DNA from: Nageia nagi
Taxonomy: Eukaryota; Pinophyta
Assembly (NCBI GenBank): GCA_050084985.1
Contig: JBITNC010000002.1
Coordinates: 21,204,001 to 21,268,000, forward strand
Direction of reading: 5' to 3'
Length of the DNA stretch: 64,000 nucleotides
The position numbers were made by a program, and so were the translations under genes. Of this stretch, positions 23,840 to 36,949 are shown in pieces. The notes under the pieces were generated by a model. The model was not told the DNA's origin. It searched no databases and saw only the letters and a list, made by a program, of their open reading frames with translations. The number at the start of each line of letters is the position of its first letter. The first letter of the stretch is position 1.

Positions 23840-24576
23840 TCTTGATATAGGCATAATGTATATTATAAATATCATGAAGTCAAATGCCATTATACCAATA
23901 AAAATTTATATATTGAAAATAAATTGAATGAGTTAGTGTAATGCTAGAAAGTTGGGTATGTTGATAATGAATTCTCAAATGATGATCTAAATACATTAGT
24001 AAATATGATCATCCATGAAGAAATTGATTACACTATTTCCACAAGAGGTAGAAAATAGTGTATAACAAAAACTATAAATGCTTAAAAACATGATGTACCT
24101 TCTTCCAATTAACCTTATTTTTCTAATGATACTATAGATCAATTGAAATATACAAACATAAAAAGACATGTTGTATGATTTCATAATAGTTTCTAAATAA
24201 TATAGAATAGCTCTATTTGATACCTTGAAATCTCAACAAGTTGATTTTAACCTAGAAACATGTTTATTTAAAGAAATGGTTAATTTTTTTAAGAAGATAA
24301 ATCTGATTATCAAAATCTGCCAAATTAAAATATGATAGTCAAAGTATTTCATTAGAAATTTATATTAATATGATGGAGTACTTATTAAGATAACTCTAAT
24401 AGAAACAAGATAAATAATTAATAGTTTTTCTATATATTTTTGAAAAATTTTAAAATAATAGGTTTTAAAGGGATTAAAATGATAATAGTAAAGTTACAAG
24501 TTGTGATAATGTTGAGTATGTATGTATAATAATCATTTCCATTTAATTGAAACCTATGATTATACATTCTAAGAAT

Positions 24577-24611
<35 letters not shown>

Positions 24612-25750
24612 TTCCTCATAATCAAACTAGAAGATTATAGATAGAAGGAAATCATCAAGAATAGGATGGATAATTACCATTTTCTTGAAATATTTAAGAA
24701 TAAGAAATATTTAAGCTCTTAATGCCAACACTCAAAATGTTTGTAAAACTAGTACATGGAAATTAGTTCATAATCTATCTTATCTTCCTTAATAAATTAC
24801 TCTTCTTATTCACATTTATATATTTTAGAGAGATGATGTAATTCTGGATATGATTAGAGCTTATTTTTATTTTTCATATTTGATTCATAAAAGGTAAGAT
24901 GAAGTCTATCTTCATCCTTATGCTTGCCTTGGATTAAAAGTGAATAAGGATAAATGGATGACAAGTTCCTCATTCTTATAATAGTTCATTTAGTATTCTC
25001 ATTGTTATAAATATAGGTAGGATAATGTTTATTAGTAGGAGGAAATAATTTTTATATTTATTCTATAAGGTTAAAGTGATTGAATCTCTTGATATGGTTA
25101 AGGGCATGACCAACTTATCCTTATCTAAGTGTTGAATTGACCAAACACAGTGAAAAGATAGTAAATATTAACATTACTTCAAAATAAAAGAAAACTTTTA
25201 TCCAATGTGGAGCTTCATGAAATAAATAAGAGAAAAATAAATCTAAATTTTCCTTATCATAATTTGATGATGTATTTTCTTGGTTTTATGACAATGTGCA
25301 TGGTCTTGATCTTGATTTTGTAATGTATAACATGGCAAAATATCATGATGTTCAAACTATTCATTAAGAATTGAGAAAGATACACTCTAATATTAAGATA
25401 TTAGTCAAAAAATTACTTTACAATATCTTGATGTAGGGTGTATCAAAACTAATAATTATTTTCCTTGATTCAAAAATCTTATCCCAAAGCTTAATATAGA
25501 GGATACATATTGTACAAGAATTAGAGACATCAAAGTATCATATCTTATATACAAATTCCCTCATCAGGGTAGATATAATTATTTTTTTAATAGTTATGCA
25601 TGATATTCTTTCTTTCATATATCACTTTTCAAGATATTTAATCAAATCATAATCAATCCTAAATATGCACATAAAAAAATCTTTATAACTTCTTGGGGAA
25701 TGTTATGTGTGGTAACCTCTATAAAAAGAACTAGAATTTATTTTTAGATT
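23840..25750 (+). pseudogene. highly degenerate Ty3/gypsy gag-RT fragment
   Basis: Three landmarks in the right order and on the same strand. At about 23,860-23,935, YYKYHEVKCHYTNKN resembles the gypsy gag knuckle (C.YH...GH.T..C). At about 25,260-25,400, DVFSWFYDNVHGLDLDFV matches the segment just before the RT (DVFAW.Y.DMPGLD). At about 25,570-25,735, SFFHISLFKIFNQIIINPKY and HKKIFITSWGMLC match RT motifs around GYHQI and FITPWGTFCY. Stops are very frequent. It is unrelated in orientation and position to the gypsy element further right; flanking LTRs were not found. Confidence 0.55.
24574..24611. repeat. (AT)n microsatellite
   Basis: About 19 AT/TA dinucleotides with one interruption (ATAATA). 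Confidence 0.9.
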
Positions 25751-26389
25751 AATATTTTCAAGAGAAAATAATACATCTCCAAATTAGATTATTCCAATAT
25801 TTTCATTAACTAATAATTGACATCCTTCCTTATGCTATAGAAGGATTATACCTATGGTTGGAAATCTAAGTCCAACCATTAATCACAAATGATACACCAA
25901 AAGTTCCTAAAAATTAGATTAAGTATTTAGAAAATCATTTATTAAGGTTTTATATTATTCCTTAATAGATTAACCAAGGTGGGTAAATATATACATACAT
26001 AGTTAAATATATTATTAGTTTCTTTCTTAAACTTGGTATCATTCTATGGCTTATAGGAAACAAGACTATCTCTTTAATCTTATTAATATGAACTCATTAG
26101 TGATTTGTAATACAATATAAAATAATGCATAACATTTATATTGTTAGATCTCTCATATTAAACTAAAGATTAATCTACCTTACTACTAATAGTCTTCAAT
26201 AAGAAATCAAACATCAAGGATTCTTATGATTCTTTTTTTAAATATTATGCACCAGTAGAAGTTTATTAATATTTAATGTTATCACATAAGATGAAAGTAT
26301 GCCCTAATCCAATAGAATTATTATATAGTATTATTTATAATGATTTAATAATGCTTTAGTTTTACTTATTCTTCTTTCTATATTATCTT
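25751..26389. other. AT-rich DNA, possibly decayed gypsy sequence
   Basis: Follows the degenerate RT fragment; no further pol motif is readable. Confidence 0.35.
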
Positions 26390-26915
26390 GCAAATGGTAA
26401 GTAGACATCAATAAACATATTGCTAATAAATATTTCTCACAAAAGATAAGTGTACATAAAATACCCTTATTACATTATATATATTATCATATAAAAGGTA
26501 AGCATACATCATCTCAATATTTTATTAATAGATATCTAATATACAACTTAAGTATACATCAATTAATCATTACCATATAATTTAACTAAATTATGTGTAT
26601 AATCAATTCATTATATTCAAATTATGAAATTGCATATCATAAAATATTATAGTCCTCCTAGGTTTTCATATATAAGATAAGTATGAAGTAATTCAATATT
26701 AAATTCATCATAAATTTTAAGCAAGAGTTAACTCAATCTTAATGATCATTATATTGCATCACATAAAAGGAAAGCATGCATCAAATTAATGTGAAACTAA
26801 TCATAAAAATTTAAGCATGTGTCAAATCAACTTAATGTTCATTATAATGTATTATATAAAAGCTAAGTGCACATCAATTCCATATGATTTTAATCATAAA
26901 AGATAAACATGTATT
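26390..26915 (+). repeat. field of diverged short direct repeats
   Basis: A motif of the form AAAAG-R-TAAG-Y-RTACATCAA recurs about ten times at irregular 30-100 bp spacing, for example GGTAAGTAGACATCAAT (26,395), AAAGATAAGTGTACATAA (26,442), AAAGGTAAGCATACATCA (26,493), AACTTAAGTATACATCAATT (26,543), AAAGGAAAGCATGCATCAAA (26,767) and AAAGCTAAGTGCACATCAAT (26,858). It looks like an old minisatellite or an array of short elements. Confidence 0.55.
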
Positions 26916-29900
26916 TTATAATAAATTTTATTTAGGAATGCTCCATGAGTGTATATGTTAATCATATTTCCTTACTCACCTTAAATTCTAATATTAAATA
27001 GAAATGAGTTTCATTCAAAAAATTGAAAATTAATCCATATTAATGTTTTTTATGCTTATATACAATTTTATTGAACTTATTTCGACTATGCACAAGTAAA
27101 TAATATAACATATTGTTATCATAATCATTTAGTACTTGACATGGATTCTTTTATCGGTATTCATTTTTTTTCCTTATACAAGACTCATTTTATGTACAAC
27201 CATTTAAATTGCAAGATTTTATCTCAATAAATGGTAGCTAATTATCTAAATACTTCTAAATATTTTCTACTATAGTTGGTTTTCTTGTTCACCATACATT
27301 CCAAAATTCAAGTAACACACATTATGAAAATATTAAGGAGGTTACTTATAACATAAGACACTATAAATTTCATTTTAACATAGAATTACATGCCAAGTAG
27401 TATATAACTCTTAGACACTTGTATGTAAAATGGAAATATCTATCCATCTAAATTACCAAATAAGATTTATCTTATGTTTGTCGATTAACTCTAAATATAT
27501 AAAATTAGGGTTACTTAATTTATATAACTTTAAGAAATACTAATTTACTTTAACCATATATAAGAAGATAAATACTCTAATTTTAAAATACCCCCCATAT
27601 AGTTGATCAAGCTATAAAAAGTAATAAATCTTAACACTACCATAATGATGCTACAATACTCCATACACTATTGAGAATGATGTTGGTATTACATTTGTAC
27701 CTTATTATTACTAAGTGAGCTTCATCTTAGGATTTTAATATAGTTTATTATGGTAATATATGGATCCTTTTACAATACATGTTAGATTAAATATTTCATG
27801 CTAAATTTTTACCACATTATTATTTGATACATGTTAATTTATAATGTAGATTCATACATGATGATTTATTTTTAGATTATATCTATTATTATTGGTTTTA
27901 TTTTATAATTAGTTCATGATTTTCTTATGATATGATTCTATAAGTATTCACTAATGAGATCTTTTGCATATGTGTATAGTTAAGCTTTGAAGAATATCAA
28001 GTTATTTAAGATAATATGGATTAAATATTTGAGATGAATATATCACAAGATGGATGTCGTAGAAAGAAGGATATATCATTCTTAAATAAACAATAATAGT
28101 GTAAGATTATTAAAGAAGAATTATTTAAATGTTATTTATTCAAAAGGTCCTCATGGGCACTATAATCACAATAACATCATATGTGATAATTAAGATTACA
28201 TGATATGTAATACAATTCCTTTTTGAAATCTAAATATTCATCCATTTGATAGCAAGTTACATATTTCATGTGAATAATTTTTATTATGTTAATCTTGGTT
28301 CTATGGAAGTATGTGAAAAGATAAGGTAAGTGGTTGGACTAGTTTTTTTCAAGGTAAAAGGAACCCAATATTAGGGGTTATAATTATATTATCTCTTGTT
28401 GATGCCTCAAAAAAACTACTTCTGATTAGATGGTTTTGCTTATGGCTATATATGGATGGGGATATGTTGCAATCCTCTAACTTCATCATGTTGGTGTAAA
28501 ATATGACTATTGATACATGAGCATCATTCTTAAATTCTCTAATCCTTTATATATACAAAAGGAAGGGTATTTACAATCATTTCAAATTTATCTTCTTAAT
28601 CAAATTGATCCTCTAAAATAATCCTTAAAAACAATGTAGACATGAAAACCTCCACTAAAACTAAAATCTAAGATTCTATTGAATTTAGAAAACTATCCTA
28701 ATATTTGTACACCATCAACATAAGATTTTGTGAATTAAAAATTCTCAATATCCATTTCAATGGCTTCATGTGAGGCTCTTGGAATTTTTTAAATAATATA
28801 ACATGGATCAATCTTAGAACTTGGTGATTATAATTAGTTTATATCACATATATTGGGTCTTTCTCATTTCCATCCTTTCCATTTAAAAATAGTGAATTAT
28901 TATTATACAAAGGATTGAGTGGGAGGTGACAAGTAAACAATATTTCCATAAAATAGTTCATCAATAAATGAAGGTAAATTAAAGGATTCTAATATAGAAA
29001 GTTGGACCCCACATAAATACGTAATGAATGATTAGGTAGATAACCAAATCATACTATATAATTTATGACCCATTTTAGAGGAATGAGAATGACCTAGCTT
29101 AGACAAAAAAGAGATTTAAAATATGAAATAATTTACCTCATATTCCCCTAATATAAAGCTATAAAATTATTTTTGAATAGGGTAGATATTAGAGGACTCA
29201 TCTTCCTATTCAACATGATAGATGATGGACTTATGTTTAGAGGTAGAGAGTGAGTTAAATGATAAGATGGGGCACCAAGAAATGGATAATACTATTGGGC
29301 TGTTGCTTCTCAAAATCATTTTTCATCCATAGTATATTGAATAATTGGTAACATGAATGATATATGGGTAGTAATGGTCGTAAAATTGATGAAATAGAAG
29401 ATGAGAAATATGTGCAAAGAAAAGATTTGATGATTAGTTATCTTTGTAAATAAGCGTAATGATATAGGGTAAAATAATATAAAGACTTATAAGCCCATCA
29501 TCCACCTAATGAGATATAGATTGAGAGTATAAAGATTGTGTTCTAGAGTAATGAGGGGATGATTATAGATAGGATAATAGGTTATGAAGTAGGATAAAAT
29601 CTTATAGGGTCACTCTAGGAGGATGATAGAATAAATCTAGAAAACACTTGAATATTTGAAGTGGGATAATGGTTCATCATAAATAGGAATGTAATCAATT
29701 AGGTACTCATGAGAATACCTAAAATAGCCATAAAGTGTTGAAATTACATATTGTATTTCTTGTATTCATATTCTCACAAAAATTATGTTAAACTAAAAAT
29801 CCAAATCTAAAATATGATAAAGTCATGTATCATATTATTGATGATTGTGATAGGTAAAATGATTATTCTCATCATGCATATCAATAAAATATTATAACTA

Positions 29901-29968
29901 CAAGGTTGGTGCAAATAAGTGTGAATATGGAAGCTTTAAATTTCTTAATGGAGTTAAAGAGATGATAT
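26916..29968. other. AT-rich DNA, nothing recognised
   Basis: 3 kb with no supported gene, LTR or inverted repeat. The last bases, GATAT (29,964-29,968), are the left target duplication of the gypsy element that follows. Confidence 0.5.
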
Positions 29969-30681
29969 TGTTATAAGTAAAATAATAATTATTAGGGTTA
30001 TTTATAGAATAATTAAATTTAGAATTAAATATAAATAATAAGAAATCGATGACATGAAAAATGAAAATGACTTAAGTGATCTTGACCTATCAAAACTAAA
30101 TTTACAAAAGATAAAAACTTGTACTTTACTTTGATGATGGAAGCAGGAAAAATTTAATCAAATGGGGATAAAAAATGAGCTTCCTCATAATATGAAGCCA
30201 CCAATCCAACCTCAACCGATGGTAATGCTAGAAACCCAATGATAGTGCCTGATTACCATTCTAAAATGCCTCGCCCATTCACTTGATCTCATCTTCCCAC
30301 CTTTGATCCATTGAATTTGCTTGCAAATGAATGAAATATTGCAAGAATATAAAGCTAACAAAATTTAGAGATGATAGGTGACGTTAAGAAACACTAGTGA
30401 AGATTGACAAAAATATATTGCCACCTATCAAGGATTTGAGATTATATCATGTTATATCATATCTTTGATCATGCACAACCCTCCATCTTTATAAGAAATA
30501 GGTCTAGTGCTAAGGATCCTCCTTAGGCTTATTATGATGTCGAATTGACCTATTACCACAAAATATAAAGGTAGTTGAGAGTGCATATGGAAAAGAGCAT
30601 TTATTTAATAAATTAAATAAATTATTTCAAATACCTAAAAGGGTATTTTAATTAAATTAAAATTCATTTTTGGATATTATA
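29969..30681 (-). repeat. 3' LTR of the gypsy element
   Basis: 713 bp, starting (plus strand) TGTTATAAGTAAAAT and matching 54,271-55,754 apart from the TIR insertion there. Shared strings include CTCCTTAGGCTTATTATGAT and AATTATTTCAAATACCTAAA. The end is placed by homology with the other LTR and by the GATAT target duplication. Confidence 0.78.
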
Positions 30682-31044
30682 GATACCATACATTGAGTAT
30701 GTTTTGATGATTTTAGGATAACAAAAAAATCAAAGCATGAATTTGAAGTAAATCAAAAAAAGCAGGAAAGTACTCCCTAAAAAGTTACAACATGGTAGCA
30801 GCTTTGGATGCCCTAGGTTTTTCTTATGTTATGCCCCTTTTTTGACTTTGTTGTGACATGATGGACCTATCATCATGGGAGGAATCCAAGGCAAAGAAAA
30901 AGGAACCTAAAAAGAGCTTAGACAAGAAATGGTTTTGCAAAATATATCTCAAATGTAAACATGATATAGAATGTATGATAAGAGAAGCAAACTTGTCCAT
31001 GGTGACTTACCCAACAAGATGTAATGAAGTTGGTAACCAATTTA

Positions 31045-31320
31045 GATTGATTAGATTGGTTTTCCAAGCCACCATATATTTTTATATGAATGACCCTTCT
31101 TTAGAAATTTTCAAATGATAAGATTGACTCTTCCTTATAAAGGCATCAAAGGATAAGAATGATCAACTTGGTTTCCCAAGCCACCATGTTTTCATAGATT
31201 TTCTGATAAGAGTACTCCTTTCTTACAAAGGAGGCTAATAATATGAGTGATTAACTTAGTTTTACAAGCCACCATATTTTTATGGATTTGCTAATAAGAG
31301 TGCCCTATTTCTAAAAAAGT
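31045..31320. repeat. three diverged tandem repeats of about 90-110 bp
   Basis: Copies are anchored on CCAAGCCACCAT at 31,064, CCAAGCCACCATG at 31,176 and ACAAGCCACCAT at 31,264, each followed by a TTTT-rich stretch and ATAAGAGT-type sequence. They lie in the non-coding 3' part of the gypsy element, between the integrase end and its 3' LTR, where gypsy elements often carry tandem arrays. The 86-codon frame at 30,858-31,118 overlaps this and shows no family features. Confidence 0.7.
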
Positions 31321-31559
31321 AGGTAAACTATATAAATAAAAATGAAATACCATATTGATATGTTTTGATAAGCATTATGGATATTCAAATTTTTATGGAA
31401 ATGATATAAAATGAAAGGAATGAAATATTTTTTTATTGATTTACCATGATAAGGAATATACGATCAATTTTTAGACTTTTTTTTTATCAATTGAATTCAA
31501 CAATATCTCCAAGAATGTAGCGGTATCACTAGATTATGGCCTTATTTTCCTAAAATGTT

Positions 31560-34500
31560 AGTATGAAAAGATGAAAAAATGCACATATTTATGAAAAATA
31601 TTATGCATAGAACTTTTTTAGATGCATGAAGTTCATTTGATTATGTTCTTCTTTACCTTCAATTATCGATAGTTTATATCCACCTTTTCCATAGTTTGCA
31701 ATGACAATGTAAATACCTATCCAATTATGTTCCAACTTAGCCTTCTTTTCATTTTCTAGAGCTTTAGTGTTGGTGTAGACCCAAAATAGTGCATATAATT
31801 ATTTATGGAGGTTAATTAATGCACTATTGGTCTACTTGTTTCTTATTATTACATATATCTAAAATATGGTAATAACAAATGACCAAAATATACTTGTGTT
31901 TAATTAGATCACATATTCATTCTATTAGAAAAAACATACATGAAAGATGAGCATACATTCATTTAATTCCACTTTGTTGGAAACCTTAAAGAGGTACACT
32001 ACTCATGGCCTAAAATAAGCAATATAATAGATGCAATCAAGAATGTAGCGATGAGAGAATAAAAGAATTATTAGAGAGCAAAAATAATATATAACTTATG
32101 AATAATATTTGCACATAATAGAGTGATGTAACATGTGCTAGAATCTCTCTAGATTCCTCTTCATATTCATTTTCCTATAAGGTTGAAGTTCATCAATTGA
32201 TGCCTTTATATATGATACAAGTTTACATGACTTTCATCTTTTTGACCCCTTGTACATGCGACAAGGGTCCACTAGACATATTACATAGCTTTGATATGAC
32301 TTTGGGTAATATTTAACTCATTTTCACATAATACATCATTGAGGCTCTAAAATGAATTATTTATAAAATAATAATTCATTTTTAGGTGTCTACAGTTGGC
32401 AAGGTTTTCTTTTAGGACTAAGTTGCCAACTTTGAACTATTTAGATTTGATCTTTTTGCTATAGGATTTTTGGATTATAGAATTGTAGACACGTAGGTGT
32501 TTTAGAGCATTAAATTATTTTTCATATAGAACATTTAGTTGGGATAATATATCTTTCCTTCTATCCTCATCTAGAATGAAGCCATCTAGTGACATACAAA
32601 GAGATTCGATTTCTAGCTCAAGGGGAACTACGACTTTATCACCATACATCAATGAGAAAGGAGTTTTCCCTATGGAATTTATTATACTTTTCCTATAGGC
32701 CCATAAAGTATAAGGGAGTTGTTCATGCCAATATTTGACATATTTTATAATAGTTTTGGATAGGATACTCTTAATGACCTTATTAGAAGCTTCATCTTAA
32801 CCAATACCTTAAGCGTATAATGGGTACATAAATTTTATTCAATACAACATTTAGCACAAAATTTCTTAACTTTATTACCTTTAAAGCTAGTAGCATTATC
32901 CATGAACAATTTAGAAGGCACACAATATATAGAAATGATAAACTCAACAATAAATTCAACAAGCTTACCTCCTTTTACAAATTTCATTAGTATAGCCTCA
33001 ACCCATTTTGTGAAGTATTTAGTATTTGTAATGATAAAATTAAGGACATCTCTTGAAATAGGATAAATTTTACCAATAAAAGCAAGTGCCTAAATAGAAA
33101 AATGCAAATGAGATACAATATAATGCAAATCATAAGAAGGAGAAGGTTGAAGACTAGAATTTTTTTGATATTATTCATACTTTTTAATATGCAATTCATA
33201 ATCTTCAAGCATAGTGGGCTAATAATATCCTAGTTTAATCAATTTTTGATAAAAAAATCTAGCACTAAAGAGTTTACCACATTCACCATCATGACCTTGG
33301 TGAAGGGCCATGATGTCTACTTCATGCATCATTAAACATCTAAGAAGAGCACCATTAAAATATGTTTTACACAATAAATCACCTATGATGACATAGTTAG
33401 CTACTAGTTTTTAATTCTAATTCTAGGATTACAATCAAAGATAATAATTATGGCATCATCTTTAATATGATTGAAAATATCTTGATACCATTCATACACA
33501 TTGATATAAGTAGCAGAAAATCAATGATCCTCAATGAAATCTTAACAACAAATTCATTAGAAGGCTATCCTATGTTTTTTATTATGAAAATAGTCTCTTT
33601 GTATTCTATAGAAATACGGGCAAGGGAAGTGGCACTAGCCATTGCATTAGCATACCTATTATTTTCTATTAGAATATTTCAATTTCATACTAATTGAAGT
33701 ATATGAGGAGATTCTACACCATTTTCTTTTATGGTTGTAACTTGGGATCTTTGGTGTTATAGGTGTTGGATACTTGCATCATAATGAGTTGAGAATCACC
33801 AAAGACTTTGATCTTTTTTACTTGCAAAGTATTACACCCTTTAGACCTAAAATTAGAGCCTCATAGTCTACCATGTTGTTAGTGCCATTAAAACTTAAAT
33901 GATTAGATATAGGGATAACATCATAATGCATGCCCTTGCTCTGTGAATACACTTAAAACCATAGAAGAATAGGGTCCACTCATTATTTTTTATGAAACCA
34001 ATTAAAATTTTGAGAATTCAAGTTTAGGAATAGATCATGAATGTAGGGATGTAGTGGTAGTGCTTGATTCAACGATTTTTGGTTTTCCACTTCCTTTAAA
34101 ACTTATTCTTACATACTGGACACTTTATTTCCTAGGTGATTCAAAATGAAAGATATACTATAGTCTATCCCTTTATAGACTTCTAACCAATAAATATCAA
34201 ATCAAATTCTTGAAGCAACATTACCCATTTTTCAGCCCTTTTGTATAGGTAGGACTTAGACATGAGATATTTGAGAGGATCAACCTAAGCTATGACATAA
34301 GTTGTATTTCCAAGTGTGTAATATTTAACTTTATAGTTCATAAGACTATAGAAAAATACATCTTTTCAATTGGAGTATACCTTATCTCATAATCAAGTAA
34401 AGTCTTATTGATATAGTAGATTGCTCTTTCTTTATTATTGACATCCTTTTGAGCTAGCATTACCCCTAATACACATAATGTTGATGAAACATAAAGTAAC

Positions 34501-34759
34501 AAAATATGTTTAGAATTGTAAGGGTTTAAAATTGGAGCATTAGTAAGATACCTTTTGATGTTTTCCAAATCCTTTTGACACTTTTCATCCCAAATAAACT
34601 TCTCACCTTTCTTTAGTAAATGAGAAAATGAGTAGGTCATATTTTCTAGCTGAGAAATGAACCTTTTAATAGCTTGGAATTTTCCTTAAATAATTCTCAA
34701 CTTATTCAAGTTATGAAGAGGAAGAAAATCAATAATGGCTAAAACTTTCTTAGGATACA
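31560..34759 (-). pseudogene. gypsy RNase H and integrase remnants, split by a solo LTR
   Basis: From right to left: KKVLAIIDFLPLHNL and KRFISQL (RT end/connection); 34,338-34,640 FIWDEKCQKDLENIKRYLT, ALGVMLAQKD-like VLGVMLAQKDVNNKERAIYY and YTPIEKMYFSIVL (RNase H region of Ty3/gypsy). The integrase core is at about 32,700-33,010: TKWVEAILMKF, FIVEFIISIYCVPSKLFMDN (DD35E core, D-N-x-x-FKG), YPKLL and ILYGPIGK-type segments. The C-terminal domain (KALENEKKAKLEHNWIGIY, then YGKGGYKLSIIEG) lies at about 31,650-31,768, after the solo LTR. In-frame stops are scattered throughout. Integrase would insert the DNA copy; this copy is inactive. Confidence 0.72.
31774..32394. mobile_element. solo LTR with perfect 5-bp target duplication
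   Basis: 621 bp beginning TGTAGACCC and ending GGTGTCTACA, so the ends are 7-bp inverted repeats (TGTAGAC/GTCTACA). GTTGG flanks both sides (31,769-31,773 and 32,395-32,399). Removing it rejoins the gypsy integrase C-terminal region. No second LTR or interior is present, so it is the product of LTR-LTR recombination. Its right end resembles the ends of the host gypsy LTRs, suggesting a related family. Confidence 0.85.
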
Positions 34760-36727
34760 TTGTTGAACTTCATGTGACATTAAGAGGGGGGGTGATTCAG
34801 TGTGTCTAAAAACTAAATGTAAATTTTTCACTTTTGAAATCAAAGTGATGCAAAACTAAAATCAAATGAGTAAGCACATCAAAAATAACACACAACACAA
34901 GATGTAACAAGGTTCACTAGGTTGGCTACATCCTCAAAAATTACTACTTGGACTCCAATTTAAATCCACTTCAAGGAATAGCATCAACTACCCTATCATT
35001 TTGTAGCAAAAAATGTAAGGAGCATCAAATCCTCTTATGAAGCACCCACTTGATGAACTGAAATAAAGAAGATAAAGGATTTATTACCATTCACACAAGA
35101 TCTTGAATGATATAGGTCAAAAACACTTCCTCTACTCACTCTTATATTTGCTCACTTTGTCTCATCAATACTCCACACACAATCACAATTATTTCTACAT
35201 ACACACTTCTCACACTTGTCTAAAAAAATATGAAATGAATTTGTAACACCTAGAATATTAAACACCTCCTCTACTAATAAGATTCTCTTAACTCATTGCA
35301 TATGTTGCTCTATAAAGATGAGACCTAATACTATGCACACAAGTAAACCAACTACCAAACTATGCATATTAAAAAAAAAATTCAATTATTGATAAGATTA
35401 TGAATATCAAGAGACTAGATTAGTTACTTATTCAATTTGAAACATCTTCTTTCCAAAAGCTCTTCCACCAAATCAGTAGCTTCAACTATTCAATTCATAC
35501 TAACCTACTTTGCACACTTGTTAATTAAAAATACCACAAAATGAACCAAGAAATTGTTGCTAAAATACTAGGGGGAATATACTTCATACACTACCATTAC
35601 CCAAACCTAAGAAACTCAAAATATTATCGAACTGGTTCATGAAAATACATTGATTGGATCCAAAATGTGTGTTCCAAGTCCATATGGCACAAAATGGTAT
35701 TACATTTTTTGTATAAGTATAAAATGACCTCTAATAACTTGTACTTATTTTAGATATTCTCAATAGGAAATAGTTTTCAAAAGAGACACCATATCATAAA
35801 AACTCTCCAATCTAAAAATGGGAGTCTATTTCTTTTGATAAGAAATAAAACATATTCTCAAAAACTTCTTCACTCAATAATCAAACTTAGTCCAAAAGTA
35901 TTGAGTCGCATGTCACTTGGAGAGAGAAAATAATTACACACAACGAAGATGCCTCAAAGAATCTGTTAAACGTCATAACTAGACTAGATGCATTTCATCA
36001 AACATTTCATAAATTTCCTCAAAAACCATAGCAAGCATTTCATCAAACACATACCAAGCATCCTTGTTCATTGAATTCTAAACCTTAGATTCACATGAAC
36101 AAAAAATTAAATTTGTGAGATTTTTCATATTGATTACAAATACACAACCAAAAATCAAAGATCTTAACTAAAACTCATGGAATTCCTCTTTTTCTTTGCT
36201 ATCCCAAAAAGTGCACCAAACTACAAAAAGTTACTAAGTGGCATTTTGTAACTTGTACCATTTCTACCTCAGTTTCCACCTTCATCCAAAATTTGGTCCA
36301 CATATTTTGGTATATAGTACTATATATGTTCTAAATTTTAACTTCTAACTCATCATTATTTGCTTGCAATTTGACTTGCATGAAGCTAATTTCACCCAGA
36401 TTTTTGACATGTCCAAAATCCACAAGAATGCCCAAAAATAAACCAACATGAAATTTGACCATTCCAACTCTACACATAAGTTTGTTATCAACCCAAAAAA
36501 TAGTCCAAACTATATCTAGTTGTCTGCCACCTTCCATTTGCATTTTGGCCCTCTTGGCAGCTTTTGGTAACTCATGACAACTTTTGGTCCCTTTGTCATT
36601 TTTGCATTTGATAACTTTACAAATCTTGTCAATGTCATTCCTATGACATTTGTAACCATGGAAACCTTATGCACATAGATCTCATCATGTTTACAACAAT
36701 GATAATATCATTGCATCATACTCAACA
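34760..36727 (-). repeat. 3' LTR of the copia element
   Basis: 1,968 bp; plus-strand ends TGTTGAACTTCATGTGAC and CATACTCAACA. It aligns along its length with 46,707-48,734 (for example CAAGCACATCAAAAA near both left ends). The 70-codon frame at 36,331 lies inside it and is not a gene. Confidence 0.85.
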
Positions 36728-36740
36728 ATCTCCCCCTTTA
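36728..36740 (-). other. polypurine tract of the copia element
   Basis: The minus strand reads TAAAGGGGGAGAT immediately before the 3' LTR, the site where plus-strand DNA synthesis is primed in LTR elements. Confidence 0.75.
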
Positions 36741-36949
36741 GAATTATTAGCAACACATGCAAAAACTTATTACTCTTCTCCCTATTTGATAAAAAATACA
36801 AAGGTGTACCTTGGACTCCTCCTGAGTCCATACACATAATACTCAGGTGTAAATCAATATATAAGAGAACATGATTATACCAAGAGTAAAAAGATAAGAA
36901 AGTACAAAATTACTCCCATTGAGATTGTGCATCCAAAAGCTAGTCAATG

